This document shows, one piece after another, positions 25,887 through 34,677 of a DNA stretch of 64,000 bases. How positions within the stretch are numbered: position 1 is the stretch's first letter; each line of letters opens with the position of its first letter. The stretch is from contig NZ_JH992926.1 of NCBI RefSeq assembly GCF_000315425.1, positions 394,505 through 458,504 of the forward strand, in the 5' to 3' direction. A program made the translations under genes and the position numbers. Origin of the DNA: Massilia timonae CCUG 45783. Its GTDB lineage: Bacteria > Pseudomonadota > Gammaproteobacteria > Burkholderiales > Burkholderiaceae_D. The notes below the pieces were generated by a model that was not told the DNA's origin, did not search any database, and saw only the letters and a program-made list of their open reading frames with translations.

Positions 25887-26564
25887 TCAATCCAGTGCCG
25901 GGCTGGAACGACGCTCCAGGATCTGCAGTTTGCCGAGCACGCTCGCCACCTTGGTGGTGATGACGTCGATCGCCGGGCCGTTGGCGCCGTGCGGCAGGAT
26001 CATGTCGGCCTTGCGCCTGGTCGGCTCGATGAACTGCTTGTGCATCGGACGCACCGTGTCCAGGTACTGGCCGACGATGCTGTCCAGCGAACGGCCACGT
26101 TCGGCGACGTCGCGCTGCAGGCGGCGGATGAAGCGCACGTCGGGCGCGGTGTCGACGAAGATTTTCAGGGACATCATGTCGCGCAGGTCGGCATCGTACA
26201 GGGCGAACAAGCCCTCGATCACGATCACCGGGGCCGGCTTGACGGGAATGGTCTGGTCGGTGCGGTTGGACACGGTGAAGTCATAGATCGGCATCGCGAT
26301 CGATTCGCCGTTGCGCAAGGCGCGCACGTGCTCGACCAGCAACGGCCAGTCGAAGGCTTGCGGGTGATCGTAGTTCTGCTCGCGCCGCTCTGCCATGGTG
26401 AGATGGGTCTGGTCGCGGTAGTAGTCGTCCTGCATGACGACAGAGACGAGATCGGCGCCGAACGACGACAGCACTTGCTGCGTCACCGTCGACTTGCCAC
26501 TGCCGCTGCCGCCGGCGACGCCAATGACGAAGGGTACAAAAGGTTGCGAAGGGTTCTGATTCAT
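25887..26564 (-). CDS. udk: Uridine kinase
   Basis: 225 aa. P-loop GVAGGSGSGKST, then VVMQDDYYRD, NYDHPQAFDW, MPIYDFTVSNRT and VIVIEGLFALYD. Phosphorylates uridine and cytidine in pyrimidine salvage. Standard length. Immediately upstream of tRNA-Sec on the same strand. Confidence 0.95.
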   Translation of the reverse strand: MNQNPSQPFVPFVIGVAGGSGSGKSTVTQQVLSSFGADLVSVVMQDDYYRDQTHLTMAERREQNYDHPQAFDWPLLVEHVRALRNGESIAMPIYDFTVSNRTDQTIPVKPAPVIVIEGLFALYDADLRDMMSLKIFVDTAPDVRFIRRLQRDVAERGRSLDSIVGQYLDTVRPMHKQFIEPTRRKADMILPHGANGPAIDVITTKVASVLGKLQILERRSSPALD

Positions 26565-26746
26565 CCCGCCATGATACCGGAGCGGCGGGGGTTTCGACAG
26601 GGGCGACGCGGGTTCGCGCGCCCGCGTGTCATGACATCGTCATGCACGTCGCTTACCTTGGCGAAGTTGCAAGCCATGTCGGCACGACAACACACAGCGG
26701 CACAGTTTGTTGCCCAATCGCAATCGAAAATTTCCGGACAGATCTC

Positions 26747-28990
26747 ATGACTTCACGCCGCAGATTCCTGAGCAGCAGCGCCCGCGCCGGCATCGCCGCC
26801 GCCACCTACGCCGCCTTCCCGCCCGCCATCCAGCGCGCGCTGGCCATCCCCGCCAACAATGCCACCGGCACCATCCGCGACGTCGAGCACGTGGTGATCC
26901 TGATGCAGGAAAACCGCGCCTTCGACCATTACTTCGGCACGCTGGCCGGCGTGCGCGGCTTCGGCGACCGTTTCCCGATTCCGCTCCCGGAGGGCCGCAG
27001 CGTGTGGCAGCAGCGCATGGGCAACGGCAACCTGATGATGCCCTTCCACCTCGACGGCAGCAAGGGCAATGCCCAACGCGCCAACGGCACGCCGCACGAC
27101 TGGCTCGACAGCCAGCTGGCCTGGGACAACGGCCGCATGGACCAGTGGCCGCGCTACAAGAATCCGATCTCGATGGGGTATTTCAAGGAGAGCGAAATCC
27201 CCTTCGCCTTCGCGCTGGCCAACGCCTTCACCCTGTGCGACGCCTACCACTGCGCGATGCACACCGGGACCGACGCCAACCGCTCGTTCTTCCTGACCGG
27301 CACCAATGGCGCGGTGCCGACCGGCACGGCCTTCGTCACCAACGAGTGGGATGCGATCGACGGCCTGCCGGGCGGCGTCAATACCGGCTACACCTGGACC
27401 ACCTATGCCGAACGTCTCGAAGCGGCCGGCATCAGCTGGATCAGCTACCAGAACATGCCCGACGAGTGGGGCGACAATATGCTGGGCGCCTTCCGCCAGT
27501 TCAGGCGCGCCAATATCGCGTCGGGCTACCCGGTCTCGAGCGGCGGCGCGCCTGGCCAGCCCTACACCAATACCGGCCAGTCGCTGCCCTATAAAGCCTA
27601 TGACGCGGCGACCGACAACCCGGACAATCCGCTCTACAAGGGCATCGCCAACACCTTGCCGGGGACCCGGCCCGAGCAGTACCTGGACGCCTTCAGGCGC
27701 GACATCCGCGAGGGCAAGCTGCCGCAGGTATCGTGGATGAACGCGCCATCGATCTACTGCGAGCATCCAGGCCCATCGAGTCCGGTGCAGGGTTCCTGGT
27801 TCCTGCAAGAGGTGCTGGACGCCCTGACCGCCAACCCCGAGGTCTGGAGCAAGACCGTCCTGATCGTCAACTTCGACGAGAACGACGGCTACTTCGACCA
27901 CGTGCCCTCCCCCTCGGCCCCGTCACCCGACGGCAAGGGCGGCTACGCCGGCAAGTCCACGCTGGCGCCCGGCGACCTGGCGCACGAGTACTACACGCAT
28001 CCACGGCCGCCCGGCAGCACCAAACAGCCGGCGCCGGACGGCCGCGTGTACGGCCCCGGCCCGCGCGTGCCGATGTACGTAATCTCGCCATGGAGCCGCG
28101 GCGGCTGGGTCAACTCGCATGTGTTCGATCACACCTCGGTGCTGCGCTTCCTGGAAGCGCGTTTCGGCGTGAAGGAGCCGAACATCAGCCCGTTCCGGCG
28201 GGCGGTATGCGGCGATCTCACCAGCGCCTTCAACTTCGTGTCGCCCAACGACGAGGCGTTGCCGGTGCTAACAGGGCGCAAGACGAAGAGCGAGGCGGAT
28301 GCCCTGCGCGCCTCCCAGCAACGGCTGCCGCAGATCCCGGCGCCCGCCGCGCCGCAAATGCCCGTCCAGGCCGCGGGGACGCGACCCTCGCGCGCGCTGC
28401 CGTACGAGCTGGCGACCACCTGCGAGGTGCAGCCGGGCGCCACGATGGCCGCAGCGCGGGTGGCGCTCACCTTCATCAACACCGGCCGCCAGGGCGCGGT
28501 GTTCCACGTCTACGACCGCAAGAACCTGGCCGCCATCCCGCGCCGCTACACGGTCGAGGCGGGCAAGTCGTTGTCGGACGTGTGGACGCCGGCGGTCGGC
28601 GGCGCCTACGACCTGTGGGTGCTGGGGCCGAACGGCTACCACCGCCATTTCACCGGCAGCGCGCTGCGCGCCGTAGCGGCGGGCCAGCCGCGTCCCGACG
28701 TCCAGGTGCGCTGCGACGCCGCTGCCGGGGCGCTGGTGCTGCGCCTGGTGAACGCCGGCGCGGCGCCCTGCACCTTCAACCTGGGCGCGAACGCGTATGC
28801 GCCGCTACGGCAACAGCACACGCTGGCCCCGCGCACCGAACTCAGCGTGCGCATTCCCGTGGCGGGCAACGACTGCTGGTACGACTTCAGCGCCACGGTA
28901 TCCGGCCAGCCCGACTACCTGCGCCGCTTCGCCGGCCGCGTCGAGACCGGTCGGCACACGGTCAGCGACCCGGCACTGGGCCGCATTTGA
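26747..28990 (+). CDS. Phosphocholine-specific phospholipase C, Tat-exported
   Basis: 747 aa. Tat signal TSRRRFLSSSARAGIAAA. Phosphoesterase domain with HVVILMQENRAFDHYFGTLA near residue 48, HTGTDANRSFFLTG, VNFDENDGYFDHVPSPS, and two C-terminal repeats of the bacterial phospholipase C (PlcN/PlcH) type (residues about 545-740). Cleaves phosphatidylcholine or related lipids outside the cytoplasmic membrane, often for phosphate or choline scavenging. Start ATG 26747 chosen for the twin-arginine motif. Confidence 0.93.
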   Translation: MTSRRRFLSSSARAGIAAATYAAFPPAIQRALAIPANNATGTIRDVEHVVILMQENRAFDHYFGTLAGVRGFGDRFPIPLPEGRSVWQQRMGNGNLMMPFHLDGSKGNAQRANGTPHDWLDSQLAWDNGRMDQWPRYKNPISMGYFKESEIPFAFALANAFTLCDAYHCAMHTGTDANRSFFLTGTNGAVPTGTAFVTNEWDAIDGLPGGVNTGYTWTTYAERLEAAGISWISYQNMPDEWGDNMLGAFRQFRRANIASGYPVSSGGAPGQPYTNTGQSLPYKAYDAATDNPDNPLYKGIANTLPGTRPEQYLDAFRRDIREGKLPQVSWMNAPSIYCEHPGPSSPVQGSWFLQEVLDALTANPEVWSKTVLIVNFDENDGYFDHVPSPSAPSPDGKGGYAGKSTLAPGDLAHEYYTHPRPPGSTKQPAPDGRVYGPGPRVPMYVISPWSRGGWVNSHVFDHTSVLRFLEARFGVKEPNISPFRRAVCGDLTSAFNFVSPNDEALPVLTGRKTKSEADALRASQQRLPQIPAPAAPQMPVQAAGTRPSRALPYELATTCEVQPGATMAAARVALTFINTGRQGAVFHVYDRKNLAAIPRRYTVEAGKSLSDVWTPAVGGAYDLWVLGPNGYHRHFTGSALRAVAAGQPRPDVQVRCDAAAGALVLRLVNAGAAPCTFNLGANAYAPLRQQHTLAPRTELSVRIPVAGNDCWYDFSATVSGQPDYLRRFAGRVETGRHTVSDPALGRI

Positions 28991-29014
28991 TCAATTCGAT
29001 AAAGAGAAAACACC

Positions 29015-29605
29015 ATGCATCGCATCATCCGCAACTACCTCGCGAGCGCCGCCATCGCGCTGTGCGCCCCCTTCGCCTCGGCGGCAGTATTGAACTTCGA
29101 CGACATCGTTGGCCCAGACGGCTTTGCCGCCGTGCCCGGTAACTACGGTGGCCTGGACTGGTCGGCGTCCGGCCTGAACGTATTTACCGCGCAAGGAGCG
29201 CCTTTCACGCCGCACTCGGGCCTGGGCCAGGTCACGACCGACTGGATCGACGGCGGGCCGATCGCAAACACCATTCGCTTCCTGGCGCCGACAGTGTTCA
29301 ACGGTGCCTGGTTCTCGGGCTATGAGGACAGCAGCGTACGCTTCGACCTCTACTTCGCCGGCCGACTGGTCGCCAGCTCGGATGCGCTCCAACTGTCGGC
29401 CACGTCGGCTTTCCTCGATGCAGGTTGGGATGGCGCGATCGATTCGGTGGTCGTGCGCACCGGCGCCCAGGGTTCGTACGCGATGGACGACTTCACCTTC
29501 GTGGATTCCACGGAGGTACCTGAACCGGACGCACTCGCCCTGCTGCTGGCCGGCGCCGGCGGCCTGCTAGTCCTTCGGCGGAAACAGCAAGGTCCCCGGC
29601 CGTAG
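29015..29605 (+). CDS. PEP-CTERM sorted secreted protein
   Basis: 196 aa. Signal peptide (LASAAIALCAPFASAA), a beta-rich domain, and the C-terminal sorting signal VPEPDALALLLAGAGGLLVL followed by RRK. Exported and processed by the exosortase/EpsH system of the cell. Its last 11 codons plus the stop region are nearly identical to the stretch that forms the antisense of the selB 3' end (32743-32775), and part of its 5' region recurs at 32686-32737. Function of the domain unknown. Confidence 0.85.
   Translation: MHRIIRNYLASAAIALCAPFASAAVLNFDDIVGPDGFAAVPGNYGGLDWSASGLNVFTAQGAPFTPHSGLGQVTTDWIDGGPIANTIRFLAPTVFNGAWFSGYEDSSVRFDLYFAGRLVASSDALQLSATSAFLDAGWDGAIDSVVVRTGAQGSYAMDDFTFVDSTEVPEPDALALLLAGAGGLLVLRRKQQGPRP
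29567..29599 (+). repeat. 33-bp direct repeat, left copy
   Basis: Identical to 32743-32775. The pair flanks the 3.1-kb segment carrying the IS4 element, the membrane protein gene, the effector gene and hcp. The right copy doubles as the 3' end of selB. Confidence 0.9.
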
Positions 29606-29732
29606 CAGCTTGAGGGACGATCTGGCTGCCTTGGCGAACAGTTAGAGGGAATGGGCCACTTGAGGCGATTCCTCTGTCTGGTGGAAGCTCGAAGAATACC
29701 GGGGGGCGCTAGCTCGGCGCCCTTTGTCATTT

Positions 29733-30116
29733 CTACGCACTTTCCCTAGCCCGTCCTAGCGGGGGCGGCAAAGAGAGAAGAACGAATACAACTAGCGATA
29801 CGAACGACGCAGAAACGACAAGTTCGATGGCCGCGTCCTTTACGAGGTACCGGGGATTGGAAACAAAGAGGATCACGTACAGAAACGCAAAATTAGCTAC
29901 CCCAGCCCCAAATGAGATCATAATTCGTGAAAACATCGCTGTACGTCCTCGCCGATGCTTTAGAACCAGCCATGTGATGACCGTCATGTCTAGGAATCCC
30001 ATAACGAGAATGTTCAAAGCCGTCTCGGAGCTTAGGCTGGGGGTGAGTTCGGCTCCTATTAGCAAGTGGACCACCATCACTACAAAGGCTATTCCGAGCG
30101 AAATAAGCGTTCTCAT
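29733..30116 (-). CDS. Four-helix membrane protein, probable immunity protein
   Basis: 127 aa with four predicted transmembrane helices (IAFVVMVVHLLIGAELT; LNILVMGFLDMTVITWLVL; GVANFAFLYVILFV; LVVSASFVSLVVFVLLSL) and short loops. No family recognised. Removing the IS4 element and one target copy restores an ATGA overlap between this start and the stop of the Hcp-linked effector gene. It was therefore the coupled third gene of that cassette and most likely gives immunity. The IS now separates it from its former promoter. Confidence 0.65.
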   Translation of the reverse strand: MRTLISLGIAFVVMVVHLLIGAELTPSLSSETALNILVMGFLDMTVITWLVLKHRRGRTAMFSRIMISFGAGVANFAFLYVILFVSNPRYLVKDAAIELVVSASFVSLVVFVLLSLPPPLGRARESA

Positions 30117-30127
30117 ACGAATGGCTC

Positions 30128-31630
30128 GATTGATGGCACCTCGTTATACACAACTCGTCAGTCTCCAAGTTCGCGTAGTGCTTGAAGGGTGAGAGCTGAG
30201 GCGCGCACGTCGCGCAGCCCTTCCCAGAGGGTCTTGGCACCAGGTTCGCCATCACCTTTTCGGCCCAAGAAGCCGCCCGCGCGGGCGATCAAGCGTATTA
30301 CTTCGTTTAACGCCGGGTTGGGCTGGGGGCGTAATTTGTTGAGCAAGTAGGCGCCGCGTATCTCATCGGGATCAAAGAACAAGTGGGCATCCAGGTTCGG
30401 GCAGGTACGGCCCATGCGTACCAGATAGGCAATGCGCCAGGCTACGACCAAGTACAGCGCCAGTGCGCGCTCGATGCGCTCGATCGTGCCCAGCTGAAGT
30501 TCCTCGACCTTGCAGCCGTTCTTGAGCACATTGAACAGCATTTCAATTTCCCAGCGGGCGCGATACCAGTCGATCAATTCGGCCACCTCGGCCGCGCTGG
30601 TGGCGACCCGGTTCGTCAGCAGGCGCCATTCGATCGGCTTGACGCCGGCCGGAGCGCCGTGTTCACGCGCCACGATGCATGTGGCGGTCACCACCTTGCC
30701 CTTGCCCGCGTTCAGTTCGACCCGGCGTGCCCACAGCTGCTGGCGCACGATGCGCGCCTTGGCGCCCGGCCGCGCGGCCAGCGCGAACTCGATTTCCCCC
30801 AGCGGCGCGCCTTCCGTGGCATGCGGCCACAGCTTCTCGCTGTTGGGCAAGCAGCGGTTGTGCGCGGCGCGCACCAGCCAGTCCACCGGGCAGTCGAGCT
30901 GCTGCGCCCGCGCCATCAAGGGCAGCATGTCCGCCTCGCGGTCGGCCACATACACCAAGCGCGTGGCGGGCAGGCGCGGTGCCAGTTCCGCCAGTCTTTC
31001 GTAGCCTTCGATCCAGCGCAGGCTTTCCTTGGGGCCGCCGCGCTGGCCGTTGGTGTCGCGCAGCGCGCGCGCCCACATCCACACGTCCAGGATCCCCAGC
31101 GGCTCGCGCGCCGTCGTCACCGCGTAGGTGGGGTGGACGTACATGCCGCGCTGCGCTTCATAGCTGAGCGGTCCGAGGCCGCGCGCCTGCTGTCCGTTAA
31201 AGTCCAGTTCGGTCGTGTCCTGCAGACACAGCACCACCGACTGCTCGGCCATTCGCTGTTCCGTTTGCTGCCAGTGCGGCTCCAGGATTGCCCGCCAGTC
31301 GACGCCGTCATTGTCGAAGAAGCGATACGCGGCCATCGTCTCACCCCAGCCGTTACAGGCCTTTGGCACGCTCGCCGTCGGTGCCCCCGCCATTGTTTCC
31401 ATCAGTGTCCTCGCTCGCCGGTTCAGGCGCGCGTCGCCCAGGTCGAGTTGCTCAAACTCCGAATCGGTCCATCCCTTCGATTTGCTCGCCAATTGCGCCA
31501 CGCAAAAGACGAGAGTAAACGCGATTTTGCAAAGGTTTACAAGGGCGCTGGCAAGTCATTGAAAGTAAACGGGATTTTCAGCCGGCGTGGTGAGGCTGGC
31601 GGACTTGTGTATAACGAGGTGGATTGATGG
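30128..31630. mobile_element. Complete IS4-family insertion sequence with 9-bp target duplication
   Basis: Element 30137-31621 (1485 bp). Perfect 17-bp terminal inverted repeats start CACCTCGTTATACACAA at 30137-30153, with the complement at 31605-31621. Target duplication GATTGATGG at 30128-30136 and 31622-31630. Nine bp fits the IS50-type branch of IS4. Intact ends, gene and duplication point to a recent insertion, into the 3' end of the Hcp-linked effector gene. Confidence 0.96.
30158..31501 (-). CDS. IS4-family transposase
   Basis: 447 aa DDE transposase with the Tn5/IS50-type N-terminal DNA-binding domain (WTDSEFEQLDLGDARLNRRARTL). Acidic residues: first D in LCLQDTTELDF, second in VYVADREADML, and the YREK signature YRARWEIEMLFNVLK with its Glu. 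Full length and uninterrupted; fills almost the whole element. Confidence 0.95.
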   Translation of the reverse strand: MAQLASKSKGWTDSEFEQLDLGDARLNRRARTLMETMAGAPTASVPKACNGWGETMAAYRFFDNDGVDWRAILEPHWQQTEQRMAEQSVVLCLQDTTELDFNGQQARGLGPLSYEAQRGMYVHPTYAVTTAREPLGILDVWMWARALRDTNGQRGGPKESLRWIEGYERLAELAPRLPATRLVYVADREADMLPLMARAQQLDCPVDWLVRAAHNRCLPNSEKLWPHATEGAPLGEIEFALAARPGAKARIVRQQLWARRVELNAGKGKVVTATCIVAREHGAPAGVKPIEWRLLTNRVATSAAEVAELIDWYRARWEIEMLFNVLKNGCKVEELQLGTIERIERALALYLVVAWRIAYLVRMGRTCPNLDAHLFFDPDEIRGAYLLNKLRPQPNPALNEVIRLIARAGGFLGRKGDGEPGAKTLWEGLRDVRASALTLQALRELGD

Positions 31631-32029
31631 ACAGTTGAAATACATCCCGGCACTACTGCCGCCAGCTTGCACGACCTCCTCTACAAAGTTCACACAGTTG
31701 TGCGGCAATATTCCCCACTGCCATTTCTCCGCTAGTAGTTGAACTAGCTTGACATGCGCGCCAATAGGGTCGGGGATGTTGACGATCCAGCGCCGAATTT
31801 CTCGCTTGTTGTTCTCGCGTAAGTACCTCATATAGCCTTCCTCGCGCATGAACCAAGGGCGGCTATTCCAGCCGTCCACGTGGAAATACCAGCCGCCGCC
31901 AGTATAGAGCAGCGTATAACCGCAGAAATTGATCCCCCAACCGGACACGATGACAGCGCGGGTCATCTTGAAATCGAACGGTTTTATGGGGCACTGGTTC
32001 ATTATTTCGCCAAGATAAGGGCTGGACAT
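31556..32029 (-). CDS. Hcp-linked putative effector, LRAT/NlpC-like thiol hydrolase
   Basis: Currently 157 aa. The last codons after CPSI read into the IS end; the ancestral protein (IS removed) ended CPSIEPFV, about 140 aa. Candidate catalytic pair: His50 in GGGWYFHVDGW and Cys112 in ILPHNCVNFVEEVVQAGG. This His-before-Cys order with an NC-x-x-F helix start is typical of permuted NlpC/P60 (LRAT/H-REV107-like) enzymes that act on peptidoglycan or lipids. It lies 12 bp after hcp and was formerly coupled to a membrane protein. Start ATG 32029 chosen; GTG 32038 and ATG 31999 are possible. Effector role inferred from context. Confidence 0.6.
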   Translation of the reverse strand: MSSPYLGEIMNQCPIKPFDFKMTRAVIVSGWGINFCGYTLLYTGGGWYFHVDGWNSRPWFMREEGYMRYLRENNKREIRRWIVNIPDPIGAHVKLVQLLAEKWQWGILPHNCVNFVEEVVQAGGSSAGMYFNCPSIHLVIHKSASLTTPAENPVYFQ

Positions 32030-32041
32030 AAGCGCCACCGA

Positions 32042-32530
32042 TTAGCAGACTCGATTGGTGCTGCAATTCCAGCCGCCAGTAGAGTTGCCCTGCGTGCCGC
32101 CCCTGATGCTTTGCCTTACATACTTCCACTGAATTATGGAGAATGCCAGCTGGACCCGTTCAGTGATGATTCCGCCATCCCCGCTATCTGGAGTGATGCT
32201 GGCAATCAGCAAATTTTCTAAGTCGATTCGGAAGTAAGGGACCGGATTTCCATTGCCATCCGCTCGAAGGAATTCAAAAGTTGCCTTTGGAATCGTCTTC
32301 CCCGCTGCACAAGTTTGCAGCAGCACTGGGGAAGAAATGTCTGCGAGCTTCTTGAAAGTGATCGGGAAAAGGTCTGCCCTGCCGCTAGTGTGGCCTCCAC
32401 CAGTCGATACTACTTCCGCTCTTGGCTGGAAAATTAAGTACTGGACCTTGCTAACTTCAATCCAATCCTTGTGCCGCTCATCCGTAGATTCACCCTTGAT
32501 CCCATCAATCTGCAAGTACGCGTCATTCAT
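32042..32530 (-). CDS. hcp: Type VI secretion tube protein Hcp
   Basis: 162 aa. Hcp1/DUF796 family: MNDAYLQIDGIKGEST, DWIEVSKVQYLIFQP, SGRADLFPITFKKLAD, LLQTCAAGKTIPKATFEFLRA, and VQLAFSIIQWKY. Hcp hexamers build the inner tube of the type VI secretion system and carry small effectors in their lumen. No other T6SS structural gene is in the window, so this is an orphan cargo module served by a system elsewhere. The region is visibly poorer in GC than its flanks, suggesting transfer. Confidence 0.93.
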   Translation of the reverse strand: MNDAYLQIDGIKGESTDERHKDWIEVSKVQYLIFQPRAEVVSTGGGHTSGRADLFPITFKKLADISSPVLLQTCAAGKTIPKATFEFLRADGNGNPVPYFRIDLENLLIASITPDSGDGGIITERVQLAFSIIQWKYVRQSIRGGTQGNSTGGWNCSTNRVC

Positions 32531-32685
32531 ATTGCCCCCGTTGTATGTAGAACGGGGATTCTTGCCCGACTGAACAGGTGCAAGGTTGGCAAGAGTCAGG
32601 AAGCAGTCGGAGCCAGATCAACAAGCAATCTTCCCAGCCCGGCATTTTCAGAGAGTGATTTTGGAGAGTAGCTGTCCGCAAGGCG

Positions 32686-32775
32686 CATCGTCGGCCACGA
32701 AGGTTTTGCCGTCGCGGCCGGCAACTACGGTGGCCTGCCTAGCTAGTCCTTCGGCGGAAACAGCAAGGTCCCCGG
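32686..32775 (+). pseudogene. Remnant of a PEP-CTERM gene copy
   Basis: 32686-32737 aligns with 29104-29155 of the intact PEP-CTERM gene (43 of 52 bases by eye). 32743-32775 is identical to 29567-29599, its C-terminal codons. The middle of the gene is missing, and the two GGCCTG words at the intact gene's 29150-29155 and 29561-29566 suggest deletion between short repeats. The retained end overlaps the convergent selB stop. Confidence 0.7.
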
Positions 32776-34659
32776 ACGTAACAGGTGCACGTCGCCGACC
32801 CGGCGCAAGAAGCCGATCCGGTCGAAGAACTCGAGGATCTGGATCGCGCGCTTGCGGCCGAGTCCCGTCTCGTCGCGGAAACGTCCCGCCGTGACCTGGC
32901 CCTGGGCATCCTCCCGCGCCAGGCGGCGCACCAGGTCGGCGGCCTCCTGCATGACGGCCGGGTGGTAGAACAGGTCCTTAACGACCTGGTACACGTCGCC
33001 CCCGCGCGCCATGCGGCCCAGCACCTGGCGCACCTGCGCTTCGGGCAGGCGCGCTGTCTGGGCGATGTCGCGCACCCAGGGCGGATCGAAGCGCCCGTCC
33101 AGCAGTTTCGGCAGCGCGTGTTCGGCCACCACCTGCTCGGCCGCGCGCAAGGCCACGCCGTGCTCCGGCAGATGCAGGAAGCCGTTGCGGCGATTGATGC
33201 CGCCGGTCGCGATCATGTGTTCGGTCAGCTGCAGCCACAATGCCTCGGGCATGCGCGGCGCGGCCAGGCGGCGCGCGCGCAGCAGGTCGGGGCCGATCTC
33301 GTCGGGATACTTCGCATGGAAGTCGCCCAGCGCCCGCAGCAGGCCGGCCTCGTTCTCCTGCAGGCGCGCACGTGAAATCAGCCACTCGCCGCCGGCGCCG
33401 ACCACGATGTCCGGCACCTTCTCCAGGTCGAACGGCCAGCGCGCCAGGCCGCTGCTCCTCAGCCAGGTCGCGCCGTTGACGCCATACGGCGCCTGGGCCA
33501 GCGCGCCCAGCAGGCGCGTCAGGGGTTCGTCGGCGCGCTGGGTCTCCAGATAGGCCAGGCGTTCCGGCGTCTGGCGATAGCGCACCGGCCCGAGGGGATC
33601 GAGCACCGACCCGCCGGCGACGGTGCGGATCGCCGAGGCGTCGCGCAAGATGAAACGGTCGCCGTGCCAGACGTTGGCCGGCTTGTGCAGCACCAGTTGC
33701 GCCGGCGCCGCCGCGCCGGGCGCGATCGACGGCTGGCCCAGCACCGCCACGGTGGCCAGGCAATCCTGGGTCGCGGCGTGCAGGTGCACCAGGGTGCCCG
33801 AGCGCAGCGCGCGCTCTTCGGTGGCCGCCACCTGCAGCCAGACGTCGATGCGCTGCGTCGTCAGCGCGATCGCCGGGTCGCACAGCACCTGGCCGCGCAA
33901 CTCGTCGCTGCGTTCCAGGCCGGCCAGGCCGACCGCGCAGCGCTGGCCGGCGTGGGCTTCCTGCGCCGCCCGGCTGTGCACCTGCAGGCTGCGCACGCGA
34001 TATTCCCTGTCCGGCGCGGCGGCCAGCGACAGGCCGTCGCCGATGCCGACCTTGCCGCTCGAGACGCTGCCCGCGACCACGGTGCCCACGCCATCGAGCG
34101 TGAACGCGCGGTCCAGGCCCATGCGAAAGCCCGCGCCGGGCGCGCCGTCGATGGGCGCCGCCTGCAGCTCCCGCACCAGCAGTGCGCGCAAGGCGTCGAT
34201 GCCGTCGCCGCGGATGCTCGACACTTTCAGTACTGGGTAATCCTCGAGACCCGCGCTGGCCAGGAGGCCGGCGACCGCTGCCTCGGTCTCGGCCAGGCGC
34301 TCGGCGTCGACGCGGTCGATCTTGGTGATCACGGCGGCGCCGCGCCGCACGCCGAGCAGCGACAGGATGGTCGCGTGCTCGATCGTCTGCGGCATCGGAC
34401 CGTCGTCGGCCGCGATCAGCAAAAGGCCGAAATCGATGCCGCTGGCGCCGGCGACCATCGTGCGCACCAGCTTTTCGTGGCCCGGCACGTCGACGAAGCC
34501 GATCCGGGCGCCATCCTCGAGAGGCATCCAGGCATAGCCCAGTTCGATGGTGATGCCACGCTTTTTCTCTTCCGGCAGGCGGTCGGCGTCGATGCCGGTC
34601 AGCGCGCGCACCAGCGCGGTCTTGCCATGGTCAATGTGTCCGGCGGTGCCGACGATCAT
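32743..34659 (-). CDS. selB: Selenocysteine-specific elongation factor
   Basis: 638 aa. EF-Tu-like GTPase domain (GTAGHIDHGKTALVRALTGIDADRLPEEKKRGITIELG, DVPGHEKLV, TKIDRVD). Domains II/III follow, then C-terminal winged helices (from about residue 380) that bind the SECIS hairpin; the last is DETGLGRKRAIQILEFFDRIGFLRR. Delivers Sec-tRNA-Sec to UGA codons. Last gene of the fdn-sel operon, 18 bp after selA. Its final 33 bp are duplicated at 29567-29599. Confidence 0.97.
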   Translation of the reverse strand: MIVGTAGHIDHGKTALVRALTGIDADRLPEEKKRGITIELGYAWMPLEDGARIGFVDVPGHEKLVRTMVAGASGIDFGLLLIAADDGPMPQTIEHATILSLLGVRRGAAVITKIDRVDAERLAETEAAVAGLLASAGLEDYPVLKVSSIRGDGIDALRALLVRELQAAPIDGAPGAGFRMGLDRAFTLDGVGTVVAGSVSSGKVGIGDGLSLAAAPDREYRVRSLQVHSRAAQEAHAGQRCAVGLAGLERSDELRGQVLCDPAIALTTQRIDVWLQVAATEERALRSGTLVHLHAATQDCLATVAVLGQPSIAPGAAAPAQLVLHKPANVWHGDRFILRDASAIRTVAGGSVLDPLGPVRYRQTPERLAYLETQRADEPLTRLLGALAQAPYGVNGATWLRSSGLARWPFDLEKVPDIVVGAGGEWLISRARLQENEAGLLRALGDFHAKYPDEIGPDLLRARRLAAPRMPEALWLQLTEHMIATGGINRRNGFLHLPEHGVALRAAEQVVAEHALPKLLDGRFDPPWVRDIAQTARLPEAQVRQVLGRMARGGDVYQVVKDLFYHPAVMQEAADLVRRLAREDAQGQVTAGRFRDETGLGRKRAIQILEFFDRIGFLRRVGDVHLLRPGTLLFPPKD

Positions 34660-34677
34660 GCGAAATCCTTTAGGTTC

